From Flavobacterium ammoniigenes (GTDB lineage: Bacteria; Bacteroidota; Bacteroidia; Flavobacteriales; Flavobacteriaceae): a DNA stretch of 64,000 nucleotides. Position 1 is the first letter of the stretch. Each line of letters starts with the position of its first letter. Below the pieces are notes generated by a model. It made no database searches. It was given only the letters and a program-made list of their open reading frames with translations, and was not told where the DNA came from. The translations under genes and the position numbers were made by a program. Positions 29,029 to 41,390 of the stretch are shown here, piece after piece. The stretch covers positions 1,922,001 through 1,986,000 of the forward strand of contig NZ_AP025184.1 in assembly GCF_020886055.1 (NCBI RefSeq), written 5' to 3'.

Positions 29029-30342
29029 TTATATAAATAAATTGAGCATATAATAGGTAATAGCAGCTAAAACTGCTGAAACAGGGATGGTTAATACCCA
29101 GGCCCATAACAAACTAACAGTTACTCCCCAGCGTACTGCAGAGACACGTTTAGTAACCCCTACTCCAATAATAGAACCTGTTATAGTATGTGTTGTCGAA
29201 ACCGGAATTTTAAAATGCTCTGTCAAAAATAAAGTTAGAGCCCCGGCAGATTCTGCAACTACTCCTTCAAATGGATTAACTTTAGTAATTTTAGAACCCA
29301 TTGTTTTTACAATTTTCCAACCTCCGCTTAAGGTTCCTAAAGCAATTACAGAATAACATGTAATTGGTATCCAAGCTGGCATTTTAAACGAACCGTCCTC
29401 TTTTGGGAGCTCAACGTCTAACCAATCTGGTAAATCAACATTTCCAGCTGTTTTAACATAAACGGCAACTGCTGCTGCAATAATACCCATCACTTTTTGC
29501 GAATCATTACCACCATGTCCCAAACTAAAAGCTGCAGAAGATAATAATTGCATCTTTTTTAATACTGCTTCTGCTTTTGCTGCTGAAAATAAACTGAAAA
29601 ATAAATTGAATATCGCTAAGCTAAAGAAAATAATAGCAACCAAAAACCATTTTATATTATGTGGTTCAGTAACTACACTCCAAAAAGGACTTTCAAATCT
29701 AGGTTTTTCAATTTCTTTAAAAGGAATTAATACAGTAGATAAAAACCAAACCGCCAATCCCATTAACACTAGTGTTAAGAGTTTAGGAAATATATTTTTC
29801 TTAGATGAATACATCATCCATAACGAAATGAAATACGAAATAATCATACCAAGTAATGGCGCAATTACAATAAAAAGTATGACAATCAAAACTCCGGAAG
29901 GCAATAACTCTCCTTCTTTAGCAGCTTTAAACCAACTCACAATTTTTAGTCCGTAATGTTCCGGATCTTGAACCACTCCTGAAAATCCATGAGCAATAGC
30001 CGCCCCTGCAAATCCTCCAATCAAAGTATGCGATGAAGACGAAGGAATTCCTTTCCACCAGGTAAAAAGATTCCAAATTATAGCAGCAATTACACCTGCT
30101 AAAATCACTGTCAAGTTGATACTACTAGTATGTGCAGTTTTGGCCACCGTATCGGCTACTCCAAAACCAAAAACCCAATAGGCTAAAAAATTAAAAAATG
30201 CTGCCCATAAAACTGCCTGAAATGGTGTCAAAACTTTTGTCGCCACAATAGTAGCAATGGAATTGGCAGCATCATGAAAGCCATTGATATAATCAAAAGC
30301 TAAAGACAACAGAATGATAATGATAAGTAAAGTAAAATCCAT
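29029..30342 (-). CDS. PiT-family inorganic phosphate transporter
   Basis: A 437-aa membrane protein with about 10-11 hydrophobic segments. The two signature repeats of PiT carriers are present: GFHDAANSIATIVATKVLTP near residue 21 and GHGGNDSQKVMGI near residue 275. These carriers import metal-phosphate or phosphate with a proton or Na+. It lies 24 bp after the DUF47 gene on the same strand, the usual partner order, so the two form an operon. It is the low-affinity system; no pho-box is evident. Confidence 0.93.
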   Translation of the reverse strand: MDFTLLIIIILLSLAFDYINGFHDAANSIATIVATKVLTPFQAVLWAAFFNFLAYWVFGFGVADTVAKTAHTSSINLTVILAGVIAAIIWNLFTWWKGIPSSSSHTLIGGFAGAAIAHGFSGVVQDPEHYGLKIVSWFKAAKEGELLPSGVLIVILFIVIAPLLGMIISYFISLWMMYSSKKNIFPKLLTLVLMGLAVWFLSTVLIPFKEIEKPRFESPFWSVVTEPHNIKWFLVAIIFFSLAIFNLFFSLFSAAKAEAVLKKMQLLSSAAFSLGHGGNDSQKVMGIIAAAVAVYVKTAGNVDLPDWLDVELPKEDGSFKMPAWIPITCYSVIALGTLSGGWKIVKTMGSKITKVNPFEGVVAESAGALTLFLTEHFKIPVSTTHTITGSIIGVGVTKRVSAVRWGVTVSLLWAWVLTIPVSAVLAAITYYMLNLFI

Positions 30343-30366
30343 AGTGAGGTTCAGAAACAGATTAAA

Positions 30367-31011
30367 TTAAGAGTGTTTTACAGCAATAGCTTCTAATACA
30401 CTAGCTACACTTTTACATTTATCAGTAGCTGTTTCTAAAACTGATAATACTTCTTTGTATTTAATCACATTGATTGCATCTGTCTCATTTTCGAAAATTT
30501 CAAAAACGGCTTTATTATAGACATCATCTGATTTGTTTTCCAACTTATTAATTTTAGAACACGCAATAGTTATTTTTTTGGTAGAACTAAAATTTTTCAA
30601 TTCATTGACAGCAAACTCAATATTTTGACACGCTTCTAAATTAATTTCTGTCAGTTTACGAATTGACTTCGTAATCTTATCTACATGATACAAACGCATT
30701 CTGCTTGCTGCTCCTTGAAGATTATCGGCAACATTATCAATGGATGTAATTAAAGAGTGAATATCTTCTCTATCGAATGGCGTTATAAAGTTTCTGCTCA
30801 ATTCCAAATTAGTTTGACGAGTAATATCTTCCCCTCGTTGTTCCAATTCATCTATTTTTTGAAAAAGTTCTTCTCTTTCTTTTAAGGGTAAATTAACTGC
30901 CTCATGCAAATGAGAAGCTAATTGAACTAAATTCGTTGAAGCTTGTTCAAAAAGAGGAAAAAACTTTTTGTCTTTAGGAACTAAAAATTGGAAAATACTG
31001 TTTAATGACAT
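30367..31011 (-). CDS. DUF47 (PhoU-like) phosphate transport regulator
   Basis: A 214-aa all-helical protein of the DUF47/TIGR00153 family, related to PhoU. It starts MSLNSIFQFLVPKDKKFFPL and has the helical motif E-L-E-Q-R-G-E-D-I-T-R and, later, D-R-E-D-I-H-S-L-I-T-S-I-D-N-V-A-D, a metal-binding-type signature of the family. DUF47 proteins are encoded with PiT carriers and are thought to modulate them. It is the first gene of the operon, with a TAATTTTG -7 box 20 bp upstream. Confidence 0.9.
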   Translation of the reverse strand: MSLNSIFQFLVPKDKKFFPLFEQASTNLVQLASHLHEAVNLPLKEREELFQKIDELEQRGEDITRQTNLELSRNFITPFDREDIHSLITSIDNVADNLQGAASRMRLYHVDKITKSIRKLTEINLEACQNIEFAVNELKNFSSTKKITIACSKINKLENKSDDVYNKAVFEIFENETDAINVIKYKEVLSVLETATDKCKSVASVLEAIAVKHS

Positions 31012-31031
31012 GGGTATATATTTTAGATATG

Positions 31032-31039
31032 CAAAATTA
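31032..31039 (-). promoter_or_regulatory. -7 box of the DUF47/PiT operon
   Basis: TAATTTTG on the minus strand, 20 bp upstream of the ATG at 31011, matches TAnnTTTG. The rest of 31040-31400 holds nothing I recognise. Confidence 0.55.
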
Positions 31040-31409
31040 AATGATTATTCAATGCTCGTGTTAAGCTATTGTTAACAATTGGAAATGATTTCAAATTTAA
31101 ACATAATTATGACATTTAAACTAGTACATAAATTAATTTTGACATCCTTAAATCAAATCAATTTTTCCATTGTATTAATCAATAACCTATCTTGAATATT
31201 GTCATTTACAACCAAAACCGAAGTGTTTAAACCTAATTAAGTTTGTCAACTCTTATCTGAAATCCCTAGAAAATATGCCTAAAACACGAAACCAATCAAT
31301 AAATACAGTCTATATTTTGGAAATTAACGAATATCAATAAAATTAACCGGTCATTTTTAAAATATTCGTAAAAAGCGTTTTTAAGGTTTATTTTTTTTAT
31401 AAAAAAATG

Positions 31410-31417
31410 TACTTTTG
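31410..31417 (+). promoter_or_regulatory. thrAp: -7 box of the thr operon
   Basis: TACTTTTG matches TAnnTTTG, with a weak TTTA -33 element 19 bp upstream. The predicted start, near 31423, places the leader-peptide ATG (31427) within a few nucleotides of the 5' end. Confidence 0.65.
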
Positions 31418-31426
31418 AAAAATCAA

Positions 31427-31525
31427 ATGACAAACAACAGAAAGACATATTCATCTGCAAAAACAACTTCAACTGAAGTTGCAATTTCTGTTACTTTTTC
31501 TTCTACAACAACAACTACCCCTTAG
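31427..31525 (+). CDS. thrL: thr operon leader peptide
   Basis: A 32-residue frame (ATG to TAG) with 11 threonines, ending in FSSTTTTTP. Five Thr codons in a row sit at the stop, followed by GC-rich inverted repeats and then thrA 104 bp downstream. This is the architecture of an amino-acid attenuation leader, as in enterobacterial thrABC: ribosome stalling at Thr codons under starvation would change the fold of the following RNA. Val and Ile codons also occur (residues 18-22). No family match is needed: codon bias, position and hairpins all agree. Confidence 0.85.
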   Translation: MTNNRKTYSSAKTTSTEVAISVTFSSTTTTTP

Positions 31526-31581
31526 GGGTATACTTTTACATATAATCCTACTCTATTTTTACTTTTCCCTCAAGGGAGAAA
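31516..31581 (+). promoter_or_regulatory. thr attenuator RNA
   Basis: Hairpin 1:2 is TACCCC-TTA-GGGGTA (31516-31530), overlapping the leader stop. Hairpin 3:4 is CTTTTCCCT/AGGGAGAAAG (31562-31581). Segment 2 (AGGGG) can also pair with segment 3 (CCCT), and segment 1 with segment 4, giving mutually exclusive folds. Hairpin 3:4 has no T-run after it, so the block may act by a different means than intrinsic termination. Confidence 0.6.
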
Positions 31582-31629
31582 GTTCTTGGATGTATAGAAA
31601 TAGTTGCATTTTAAAATAACACACACACA

Positions 31630-34077
31630 ATGAAAGTATTAAAATTTGGCGGCACTTCAGTAGCCAATGCAGAAAATATAAACCGCGTTCTAACCATAGT
31701 TACCGAAAAAGCTAAAAATGAAAAATTAGTTGTAGTCGTTTCGGCTTTAAGTAAAGTAACCGACTTATTACAATTGGCCTCACAAAAAGCAGCTTCCAAT
31801 GACGAAAGTTATAAAGAAATTGTAACCGAGATTGAAAAGAAACATTTAGACACCTTAAAAGAATTAATTCCAGTAAGCGAACAAAGTAGTTTGCTAAGTC
31901 ATTTAAAACGAATCGTAAACCATTTAGAAACACTTTTGGATGGTTGTTTCCTTTTAGGGGAACTATCACCTAGAACCGAAGATACAATTTTAGGTTTTGG
32001 TGAATTACTTTCCTCCTATATTATTGCGGAAGCTTTAAAACAAAAAGAAAAAAATAGCAGTTATGCTGATAGCCGTGAATTGATTAAAACTAATGCTGGT
32101 TTTGGAAAAGCCATCGTTGATTTTGAAACTACCAATAGATTAGTTGCTAATTTCTTCGCTTCCAACAACAGTCAAGTGGTAGTTTTACCTGGATTTATTG
32201 CTTCTACCAGCGACAAAATTCCTACTACATTAGGACGTGGCGGATCTGATTATACGGCAGCTATTATTGCAGCTGCATTGAATGCGACAGATCTAGAAAT
32301 TTGGACAGACGTTAACGGCATGTTTACTGCGAATCCAAAAATTGTAAAACAAGCCCAACCCATTGCTACTATTTCATATCAAGAAGCTATGGAATTGTCA
32401 CATTTTGGTGCCAAAGTATTGTACCCGCCAACGATTCAACCTGTTTTGAGAAAGAACATTCCAATCCTAATCAAAAATACGTTTGAACCAGAAGCTGTTG
32501 GAACGTACATTTCAAATGAAATTGTTGTCCAAACCAATCCTGTAAAAGGAATTAGTCATATAGACAACATTGCTTTATTGACATTAGAAGGTCCCGGAAT
32601 GGTTGGGGTTTCAGGTTCGTCAAAACGACTTTTTGAAGTTCTTTCACAAGAGAGTATCAATGTAATCTTCATTACGCAGGCCTCATCTGAACATTCTATT
32701 TGTATCGGAATTTTAAATTCAGATGCTGAAACAGCAGAAATTGCTATCAACAAAGCATTCGAAGTTGAAATAGCACAAAATAAAATCGATCCTTGTATTG
32801 TAGAACATAATTTGTGCATCATTGCCTTAGTGGGTGAAAACATGAAAAACCACCAAGGTTTGAGTGGAAGAATGTTCAGTACTTTAGGAAAAAACAACGT
32901 GAACATTCGCGCTATTGCTCAAGGGGCATCAGAACGAAATATTTCTGCTGTTATTAATGAGAGAGATGTCAAAAAAGCATTGAATACTTTACACGAAAAT
33001 TTCTTTGAAGAAAACACTAAACAATTGAACCTTTTTGTAATGGGTGTTGGAAATGTTGGTGAAAAATTCATTGAACAAATTCACCAACAAAAAAAATTCT
33101 TAAAAGAGAATTTAAAAATCAATCTAAGAGTCATTGCTTTATCTAATTCTAGAAAAATGCACTTTGACGAAGACGGTATTTCTTTGAAAGATTGGAAAAC
33201 GATTTTAGACAATGGTAATGCTGCGAATCAAGAACAATTCATCGCTAAAGTAAAAGAATTGAATCTCAGAAACAGCATTTTTGTTGATATCACAGCGAAC
33301 GAAAGTGTTTCAAAAACTTATGAACAATATTTAAAACAAAGTGTTGGTGTAGTAACTTGTAATAAAATTGCCTGTTCATCAGCTTATGACAATTACAAAA
33401 ATTTAAAAAATCTATCACGCCAATACCATGCGCCATTCTTATTTGAAACCAATGTGGGTGCAGGATTACCAATCATAGATACCGTAAAAAATTTAATTGC
33501 TTCGGGAGATAAAGTGAATAAAATTCAAGCCGTACTTTCTGGAAGTTTGAATTTTATCTTCAATAATTTTGACGAAAACAATTCGTTTCACGATGTGGTC
33601 AAAGAAGCTGGAGTACAAGGATTCACAGAACCTGATCCAAAAATTGATTTAAGCGGAATAGACGTAGCTAGAAAAATCTTAATCTTAATTCGCGAAAGCG
33701 GTTACCAAATGGATATTGAAGCAATTGCTAACGAATCGTTTATGCCTGCAGAATGTTTGGAAACCACTTCAAACGAAGCCTTCTTTGCGTCATTATTAAA
33801 ACATGCTGCTCATTTTGATGCGCTGTACAATGAAGCGAAAAGTAAAGAATCGCGTTTGAAATATGTAGCACAATTTGAAAATGGGAAAACATCTGTTGGC
33901 TTACAATTCATTCCGAAAGACCATCCTTTTTATAATTTGGAAGGAAAAGATAATATCGTTTTGTTTTATACCGATCGATATGTGGATCAGCCCTTATTAA
34001 TAAAAGGCGCAGGTGCAGGAGCAGCAGTAACGGCTTCAGGAATTTTTGCAGATGTCATCCGAATTGGAAACGTATAA
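31630..34077 (+). CDS. thrA: Bifunctional aspartokinase / homoserine dehydrogenase
   Basis: An 815-aa fusion of normal length. The N-terminal aspartokinase starts with KFGGTSVANAENI and has GRGGSDYTAA. Central ACT domains (about residues 310-460) provide threonine feedback control. The C-terminal homoserine dehydrogenase has the NAD(P)-binding GVGNVGEKF (about residue 470) and catalytic-region motifs ETNVGAGLPII and FTEPDPKIDLSG. It makes aspartyl phosphate and later homoserine for threonine, and supplies methionine. It is the first structural gene of thrABC, under the leader at 31427. Confidence 0.97.
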   Translation: MKVLKFGGTSVANAENINRVLTIVTEKAKNEKLVVVVSALSKVTDLLQLASQKAASNDESYKEIVTEIEKKHLDTLKELIPVSEQSSLLSHLKRIVNHLETLLDGCFLLGELSPRTEDTILGFGELLSSYIIAEALKQKEKNSSYADSRELIKTNAGFGKAIVDFETTNRLVANFFASNNSQVVVLPGFIASTSDKIPTTLGRGGSDYTAAIIAAALNATDLEIWTDVNGMFTANPKIVKQAQPIATISYQEAMELSHFGAKVLYPPTIQPVLRKNIPILIKNTFEPEAVGTYISNEIVVQTNPVKGISHIDNIALLTLEGPGMVGVSGSSKRLFEVLSQESINVIFITQASSEHSICIGILNSDAETAEIAINKAFEVEIAQNKIDPCIVEHNLCIIALVGENMKNHQGLSGRMFSTLGKNNVNIRAIAQGASERNISAVINERDVKKALNTLHENFFEENTKQLNLFVMGVGNVGEKFIEQIHQQKKFLKENLKINLRVIALSNSRKMHFDEDGISLKDWKTILDNGNAANQEQFIAKVKELNLRNSIFVDITANESVSKTYEQYLKQSVGVVTCNKIACSSAYDNYKNLKNLSRQYHAPFLFETNVGAGLPIIDTVKNLIASGDKVNKIQAVLSGSLNFIFNNFDENNSFHDVVKEAGVQGFTEPDPKIDLSGIDVARKILILIRESGYQMDIEAIANESFMPAECLETTSNEAFFASLLKHAAHFDALYNEAKSKESRLKYVAQFENGKTSVGLQFIPKDHPFYNLEGKDNIVLFYTDRYVDQPLLIKGAGAGAAVTASGIFADVIRIGNV

Positions 34078-34108
34078 AAACTATTGTATCGCTTTAAAAG
34101 AATACAAA

Positions 34109-35038
34109 ATGAATGAAATAAAAATATTTTGCCCAGCAACCATTGCCAATCTATCTTGTGGATTCGATGTACTTGGACTTTGCCTTGACAATGTAGGAGA
34201 TGAAATGGTGGTTCGGAAATCAGCTGAAAAAGGAATACGAATTACCAAAATTGTTGGTGCTGATCTACCATTGGAAACCGAAAACAATGTATCGGGTGTC
34301 GCTGGATTAGCATTATTAGAAACGGTTAACCCTGACTTTGGTTTTGAGATCGAAATCTACAAAAACATCAAAGCGGGAAGCGGTATTGGAAGTAGTGCGG
34401 CAAGTTCAGCTGGAGCTGTTTTTGGAATCAATGCATTATTAGGTTATCCTTACCAAACTAAAGACTTAGTCCAGTTTGCCATGCAAGGCGAAAAGTTAGC
34501 CTGTGGTAATGCGCATGCTGATAATGTAGCTCCTGCCCTTTTGGGTGGATTTACCTTAGTTAGAAGTTACAGTCCATTAGATATTATTAAAATAGAAAGT
34601 CCTTCTGAATTATATGCCACAGTAGTGCATCCGCAAATCGAATTAAAAACTTCAGATGCTCGTTCAGTATTAAAACAAACCGTCTCTCTAAAAAGTGCTA
34701 TTATGCAATGGGGAAATGTGGGCGGTTTAATTGCGGGATTATATACTCAAGATTACGATTTAATTGGACGTTCCTTACACGATGAAATTGTAGAACCTTT
34801 ACGAAGTGTTCTCATTCCAGGATTTGATTCAATCAAACAAGCCGCTTTAGAAAATGGCGCTTTAGGTTCAGGTATATCCGGTTCAGGTCCATCAATTTTT
34901 GCATTGAGCAAAGGGGCAGCGACCGCAGAAAAAATTGCCAAAGCCATGTGTGAAGTATATGAAGCTATCAATCTACCTTATGAAATTCACGTTTCTAAAG
35001 TGAATTCAGAGGGAGTTAAAATTTTAAGTCAACAATAA
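34109..35038 (+). CDS. thrB: Homoserine kinase
   Basis: A 309-aa GHMP kinase. The phosphate loop is in AGSGIGSSAASSAGAVFGIN (near residue 90), and the N-terminal signature FCPATIANLSCGFDVLGLCL is typical of ThrB. It phosphorylates L-homoserine. The ATG at 34109 is chosen: a frame extends to 34046 but that would overlap thrA by 32 nt and adds an atypical leader. It lies 31 bp after thrA. Confidence 0.96.
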   Translation: MNEIKIFCPATIANLSCGFDVLGLCLDNVGDEMVVRKSAEKGIRITKIVGADLPLETENNVSGVAGLALLETVNPDFGFEIEIYKNIKAGSGIGSSAASSAGAVFGINALLGYPYQTKDLVQFAMQGEKLACGNAHADNVAPALLGGFTLVRSYSPLDIIKIESPSELYATVVHPQIELKTSDARSVLKQTVSLKSAIMQWGNVGGLIAGLYTQDYDLIGRSLHDEIVEPLRSVLIPGFDSIKQAALENGALGSGISGSGPSIFALSKGAATAEKIAKAMCEVYEAINLPYEIHVSKVNSEGVKILSQQ

Positions 35039-35069
35039 CAATATTGCTTACCCAAGCAATCACAATACA

Positions 35070-36359
35070 ATGAAATATTACAGTTTAAACCACAACGCAC
35101 CCAAAGTTTCTTTTGAAGAAGCGGTTATACAAGGATTGGCAACCGACAGAGGATTGTATTTCCCAGAGAAAATTACACCTTTACCTGCTGCATTTTTTGA
35201 TACAATCGAAAATAAAAGCAACGAAGAAATTGCGTTTCAAGCCATTCAACAATTTGTTGGGAATGAAATTCCTGAAACTGAACTTCAAGCGATCATTAAA
35301 GAAACCTTATGTTTTGACTTTCCAGTGGTTGAAGTAGAAAAAGGAATCTATTCACTGGAGTTATTTCACGGTCCAACCATGGCATTTAAAGATGTAGGTG
35401 CACGATTCATGTCACGCTGCTTGGGCTATTTCAATCGCAATGACAAAACATCCAAAAACACGGTTTTAGTTGCAACTTCTGGTGATACTGGAGGAGCCGT
35501 AGCCAGTGGTTTTCTTGGTGTCAAAGGTGTCGAAGTGGTCATTTTATATCCATCTGGAAAAGTAAGTGACATTCAAGAAAGACAGTTAACTACTTTGGGG
35601 CAAAATATAAAAGCTCTCGAAATTGATGGCGTTTTCGACGATTGTCAAGACATGGTAAAAAAAGCATTTTTGGACGAAAGTCTAAAACATCACAATTTAA
35701 CTTCGGCCAATTCTATCAATATAGCTCGTTGGTTACCACAAATGTTTTACTTTTTCTTTGCTTATAAAGCATTAAAAAACCAAAACAAACCTTTAGTATT
35801 TTCATGTCCAAGTGGTAATTTCGGAAATATTTGCGCAGGTATTATTGCAAAAAAAATGGGATTGCCAATTACACATTTTGTAGCTTCGACCAATGTTAAC
35901 GATACCGTTCCAAGATTTTTAACAAACGGCATTTACGATCCAAAACCATCTATCGCGACAATTTCTAACGCTATGGATGTGGGTAATCCTAGTAATTTTA
36001 TCCGAATCCAAGAAATGTATCAAAACGATTTGGAGCATTTCAAAACTGATTTTTCTTCGTATACTTTTTCAGACCAAGCCACATTGGAAGCGATGAAAAG
36101 TATATATGAAACCAATGAATATATTGCAGAACCTCATGGAGCGGTTGGTTACTTAGGATTGAAAAAAGAATTAGACAATTATCCAAATGCCATTGGAATA
36201 TTTTTAGAAACCGCTCATCCAATCAAGTTTTTAGATGTAGTAGAACCTGCTCTGAACGTAAAATTGCCTATTCCTACACAAATTGAAAGTGTTTTAGGAA
36301 AAGAAAAAATAAGTACCAAAATTAAAACGTACGAAGAATTGAAGTCGTTTTTGGGATAA
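35070..36359 (+). CDS. thrC: Threonine synthase
   Basis: A 429-aa PLP enzyme, normal length. The PLP lysine is in GPTMAFKDVGARF (about residue 107), and the phosphate-binding stretch is SGDTGGAVASGF. It converts O-phosphohomoserine to threonine. It is the last gene of thrABC, 31 bp after thrB. The following gene starts 68 bp later, with no clear terminator in between. Confidence 0.96.
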   Translation: MKYYSLNHNAPKVSFEEAVIQGLATDRGLYFPEKITPLPAAFFDTIENKSNEEIAFQAIQQFVGNEIPETELQAIIKETLCFDFPVVEVEKGIYSLELFHGPTMAFKDVGARFMSRCLGYFNRNDKTSKNTVLVATSGDTGGAVASGFLGVKGVEVVILYPSGKVSDIQERQLTTLGQNIKALEIDGVFDDCQDMVKKAFLDESLKHHNLTSANSINIARWLPQMFYFFFAYKALKNQNKPLVFSCPSGNFGNICAGIIAKKMGLPITHFVASTNVNDTVPRFLTNGIYDPKPSIATISNAMDVGNPSNFIRIQEMYQNDLEHFKTDFSSYTFSDQATLEAMKSIYETNEYIAEPHGAVGYLGLKKELDNYPNAIGIFLETAHPIKFLDVVEPALNVKLPIPTQIESVLGKEKISTKIKTYEELKSFLG

Positions 36360-36427
36360 AATTCCTAGATTTATATTGAATACATTCGTATTCTGGTTGA
36401 TTCTAGTTTCAAAATAAAAACTTTAGT

Positions 36428-36937
36428 ATGATTGCAAAAGTATTAGCAGCAGACATTGCCTCATTAAATACACTAATCAATTCGGCCTATCGAGGCGAGT
36501 TTTCAAAAAAAGGCTGGACAACCGAAGCCCATATATTGGAAGGTAGCAGAACCACTGAGGCAGAATTACTTGAAATCATTCAAGATAAACACAATACTAT
36601 TCTAAAATATTCAGAGCATAACAAAATTATTGGTTGTGTCCTTTTGAAAGCAAAAGAAAACGAATTGTATTTAGGAATGCTGACAGTTTCTCCAGAATTG
36701 CAAAATAGTGGTATCGGTAAAAAATTGTTGCAACAAGCTGAAGTTTTTGCCGCTGAATTGGGTCTCCCAAAAATTGTAATGACAGTAATATCCGTTCGTG
36801 AAGAATTGATTTCGTGGTACAAAAGAAATGGTTATGTGGATACAGGAGTAAGAGAGCCTTTCCCAGTGAGTGATGTTTTCAATCCAACAACACAAGAACC
36901 TTTAGAATTTATGGTGTTAGAAAAAATAATTTCATAA
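36428..36937 (+). CDS. GNAT-family N-acetyltransferase
   Basis: A 169-aa protein with the acetyl-CoA motif A (LYLGMLTVSPELQNSGIGKK, with the Q-x-x-G-I-G-x-x-L core near residue 95) and a C-terminal strand with SWYKRNGY. The substrate cannot be predicted. It lies after thrC, and its TAA directly abuts the TTA of the convergent nnrD gene with no base between them. Confidence 0.9.
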   Translation: MIAKVLAADIASLNTLINSAYRGEFSKKGWTTEAHILEGSRTTEAELLEIIQDKHNTILKYSEHNKIIGCVLLKAKENELYLGMLTVSPELQNSGIGKKLLQQAEVFAAELGLPKIVMTVISVREELISWYKRNGYVDTGVREPFPVSDVFNPTTQEPLEFMVLEKIIS

Positions 36938-37786
36938 TTACTGACTCAAACTCAAATAGGCTTTACCTAAATACGAAATAATATCCGAAGCGATAAACGA
37001 TTGATAACCCGTTTCAGGAAAGGCAATATCTGCCGTCAGTCCGTGAAGATACACCCCTAATAGTGCTGCATTGATAGGTTCATACGACTGAGCTAACAAA
37101 CTGGTAATCACTCCAGTCAAAACATCACCACTTCCAGCAGTTGCCAAAGCTGCATTACCTGTAGTATTTTGGTAGACCAATTCCCCATAAACAATATAGG
37201 TAGGCGCACCTTTCATTACTACAATTAATTGGTGTTTTTTAGAAAAGGCAATTGTTTTTTCAAATAGTTCAGCTTCCGAATTCCATTTCCCAATCAAACG
37301 TTCCAATTCTTTTAAATGCGGAGTTATAATTGTCTTAGGAGGTAATAATGACAACCAATCCGAATGCAATGCCAAAATATTCAACGCATCCGCATCAATG
37401 ATTAAAGGAATTGAATTGTACTTCAAGAACTTGTACAATCCCTGTTGCGTAGCGATATCTTGACCCAAACCAGGTCCAATACCAATGGCATCAGGAACAA
37501 TATCAAAATGAATTTTTGAAATACAACTATCTTGATCATCCGTCAACACCATGACTTCAGGTACCGCTATTTGTACGATATCATAACCACATTTAGGAAT
37601 AAACGCAGTCACTAATCCACATCCGAACTTAATCGCTGCTTTAGATGACAGACATATTGAACCCATTTTTCCATAGCTTCCGCCAATCAACATAGCATGA
37701 CCTTGAATTCCTTTATGAGTAGTAGCAATAATAGGTTGGTAAATTGAAGAAATTGTTTGCTTGTCAACAACAGTAGAGTGCATCAT
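36938..37786 (-). CDS. nnrD: ADP-dependent NAD(P)H-hydrate dehydratase (stand-alone)
   Basis: A 282-aa carbohydrate-kinase-like repair enzyme that restores NAD(P)H from its hydrate. Visible motifs: [47 protein letters not shown], and [10 protein letters not shown] near the C-terminus. In many bacteria this domain is fused to the NnrE epimerase; here the epimerase half is absent, so the second enzyme must be encoded elsewhere. The gene is isolated and convergent with the acetyltransferase. Confidence 0.92.
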   Translation of the reverse strand: MMHSTVVDKQTISSIYQPIIATTHKGIQGHAMLIGGSYGKMGSICLSSKAAIKFGCGLVTAFIPKCGYDIVQIAVPEVMVLTDDQDSCISKIHFDIVPDAIGIGPGLGQDIATQQGLYKFLKYNSIPLIIDADALNILALHSDWLSLLPPKTIITPHLKELERLIGKWNSEAELFEKTIAFSKKHQLIVVMKGAPTYIVYGELVYQNTTGNAALATAGSGDVLTGVITSLLAQSYEPINAALLGVYLHGLTADIAFPETGYQSFIASDIISYLGKAYLSLSQ

Positions 37787-37886
37787 ACAAAATAATTAAT
37801 AATTAAAATTACAAAAAGATTCTCTACGCTATGTAACAAATTCAAATAACATTATTTGCAGCACCTTTCTAGGTCCTGAACACTAG

Positions 37887-37945
37887 TTGTCCCGCTATCC
37901 GCGCTACGCGGTAGCTAGCTCCTATCGGGGCTATTCAAGTCGTGG
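37887..37945. repeat. Extragenic palindrome-rich element, copy A
   Basis: A GC-rich block in AT-rich spacer DNA with CCGCTATCCGCG, CGCTACGCGGTAGCTAGC and ATCGGGGCTAT. Its TAGCCCCGAT and GCGGxxAGCGGGA words recur in the element at 45867-45958. Confidence 0.55.
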
Positions 37946-37982
37946 TGTATTTCAGTGGCAGTTCGCGGATGTATCTAAAACA

Positions 37983-38014
37983 AAAAACCCCGTTTGGTTA
38001 GAAACAGGGTTTTT
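37983..38014. terminator. Second terminator behind the rRNA operon
   Basis: Stem AAAAACCC-C-GTTT with AAAC-A-GGGTTTTT (one mismatch), with T-runs on either strand. It is a backup to the terminator at 38064-38099. Confidence 0.7.
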
Positions 38015-38063
38015 AAAAGAAAGCGACGAACCGAGCCCTTTAGGGCGAACACGTCGATCCATT

Positions 38064-38099
38064 AAAAAAAATGAGCCTTGTCTATAAAGACAAGGCTCA
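38064..38099 (-). terminator. rRNA operon terminator
   Basis: A perfect 11-bp stem (TGAGCCTTGTC with GACAAGGCTCA), loop TATAAA. On the minus strand it is followed by eight T residues, 8 bp beyond the 5S gene. Confidence 0.92.
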
Positions 38100-38107
38100 A
38101 TAAAGAA

Positions 38108-38214
38108 AGGCGACGACATACTCTCCCACATAACTGCAGTACCATCTGCGCAGGCGGGCTTAACTACTCTGTTCGGGATGGGAAGAGGTGAGCCCCGCCG
38201 CAATAACCACCTTA
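38108..38214 (-). rRNA. rrf: 5S ribosomal RNA
   Basis: About 107 nt. On the minus strand it contains CCCATCCCGAACAG, the conserved 5S loop, and complementary ends (AGGTGG... with ...CGCCT). It is the last gene of the operon. Ends are estimated. Confidence 0.93.
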
Positions 38215-38216
38215 AG

Positions 38217-38290
38217 GTTGTTAGTGATTAGTTAGTAGTGATTAGTAATTAGTCTTACACTAATTACTAGTTACTGTTCACTAGTCACTG
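38217..38290 (-). repeat. Heptanucleotide array in the 23S-5S spacer
   Basis: Ten consecutive 7-mers (GTTGTTA, GTGATTA, GTTAGTA, GTGATTA, GTAATTA, GTCTTAC, ACTAATT, ACTAGTT, ACTGTTC, ACTAGTC) and a partial one. The second half is roughly the reverse complement of the first, so the RNA could fold into a long stem. The spacer also holds a GC-rich hairpin (38351-38370) and the 23S processing strand (38314-38332). Confidence 0.75.
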
Positions 38291-38383
38291 CTCGCGTCGA
38301 GCAAATATCTTAACATACTGAGATAAAGAAAAAAATTAAGAAAGTTTCTCCCTGCCCCTTGCGGGGCAGGAAAAGCGTACATA

Positions 38384-41262
<2,879 letters not shown>

Positions 41263-41346
41263 CATATTACTTAAAATATGCCGTTTCTTTTACTTGTCTA
41301 ATGATAAACAAGTAAAAATGTTTTCTACTTTATTATTTTCTTATCT

Positions 41347-41366
41347 CAATATGTCAATGAACGTGT
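41347..41366 (-). promoter_or_regulatory. boxA-like element in the 16S-23S spacer
   Basis: ACACGTTCATTGACATATTG on the minus strand differs at two positions from the rRNA leader element at 43411-43430. Its last part also contributes to the 23S processing stem. Confidence 0.5.
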
Positions 41367-41390
41367 GTGCTAAATCTAATTAGCATCTTG

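Noticed and set aside
37887..38203. Open frames between nnrD and 5S
   Set aside because: They cover an extragenic repeat, two terminators and part of 5S; no coding features.
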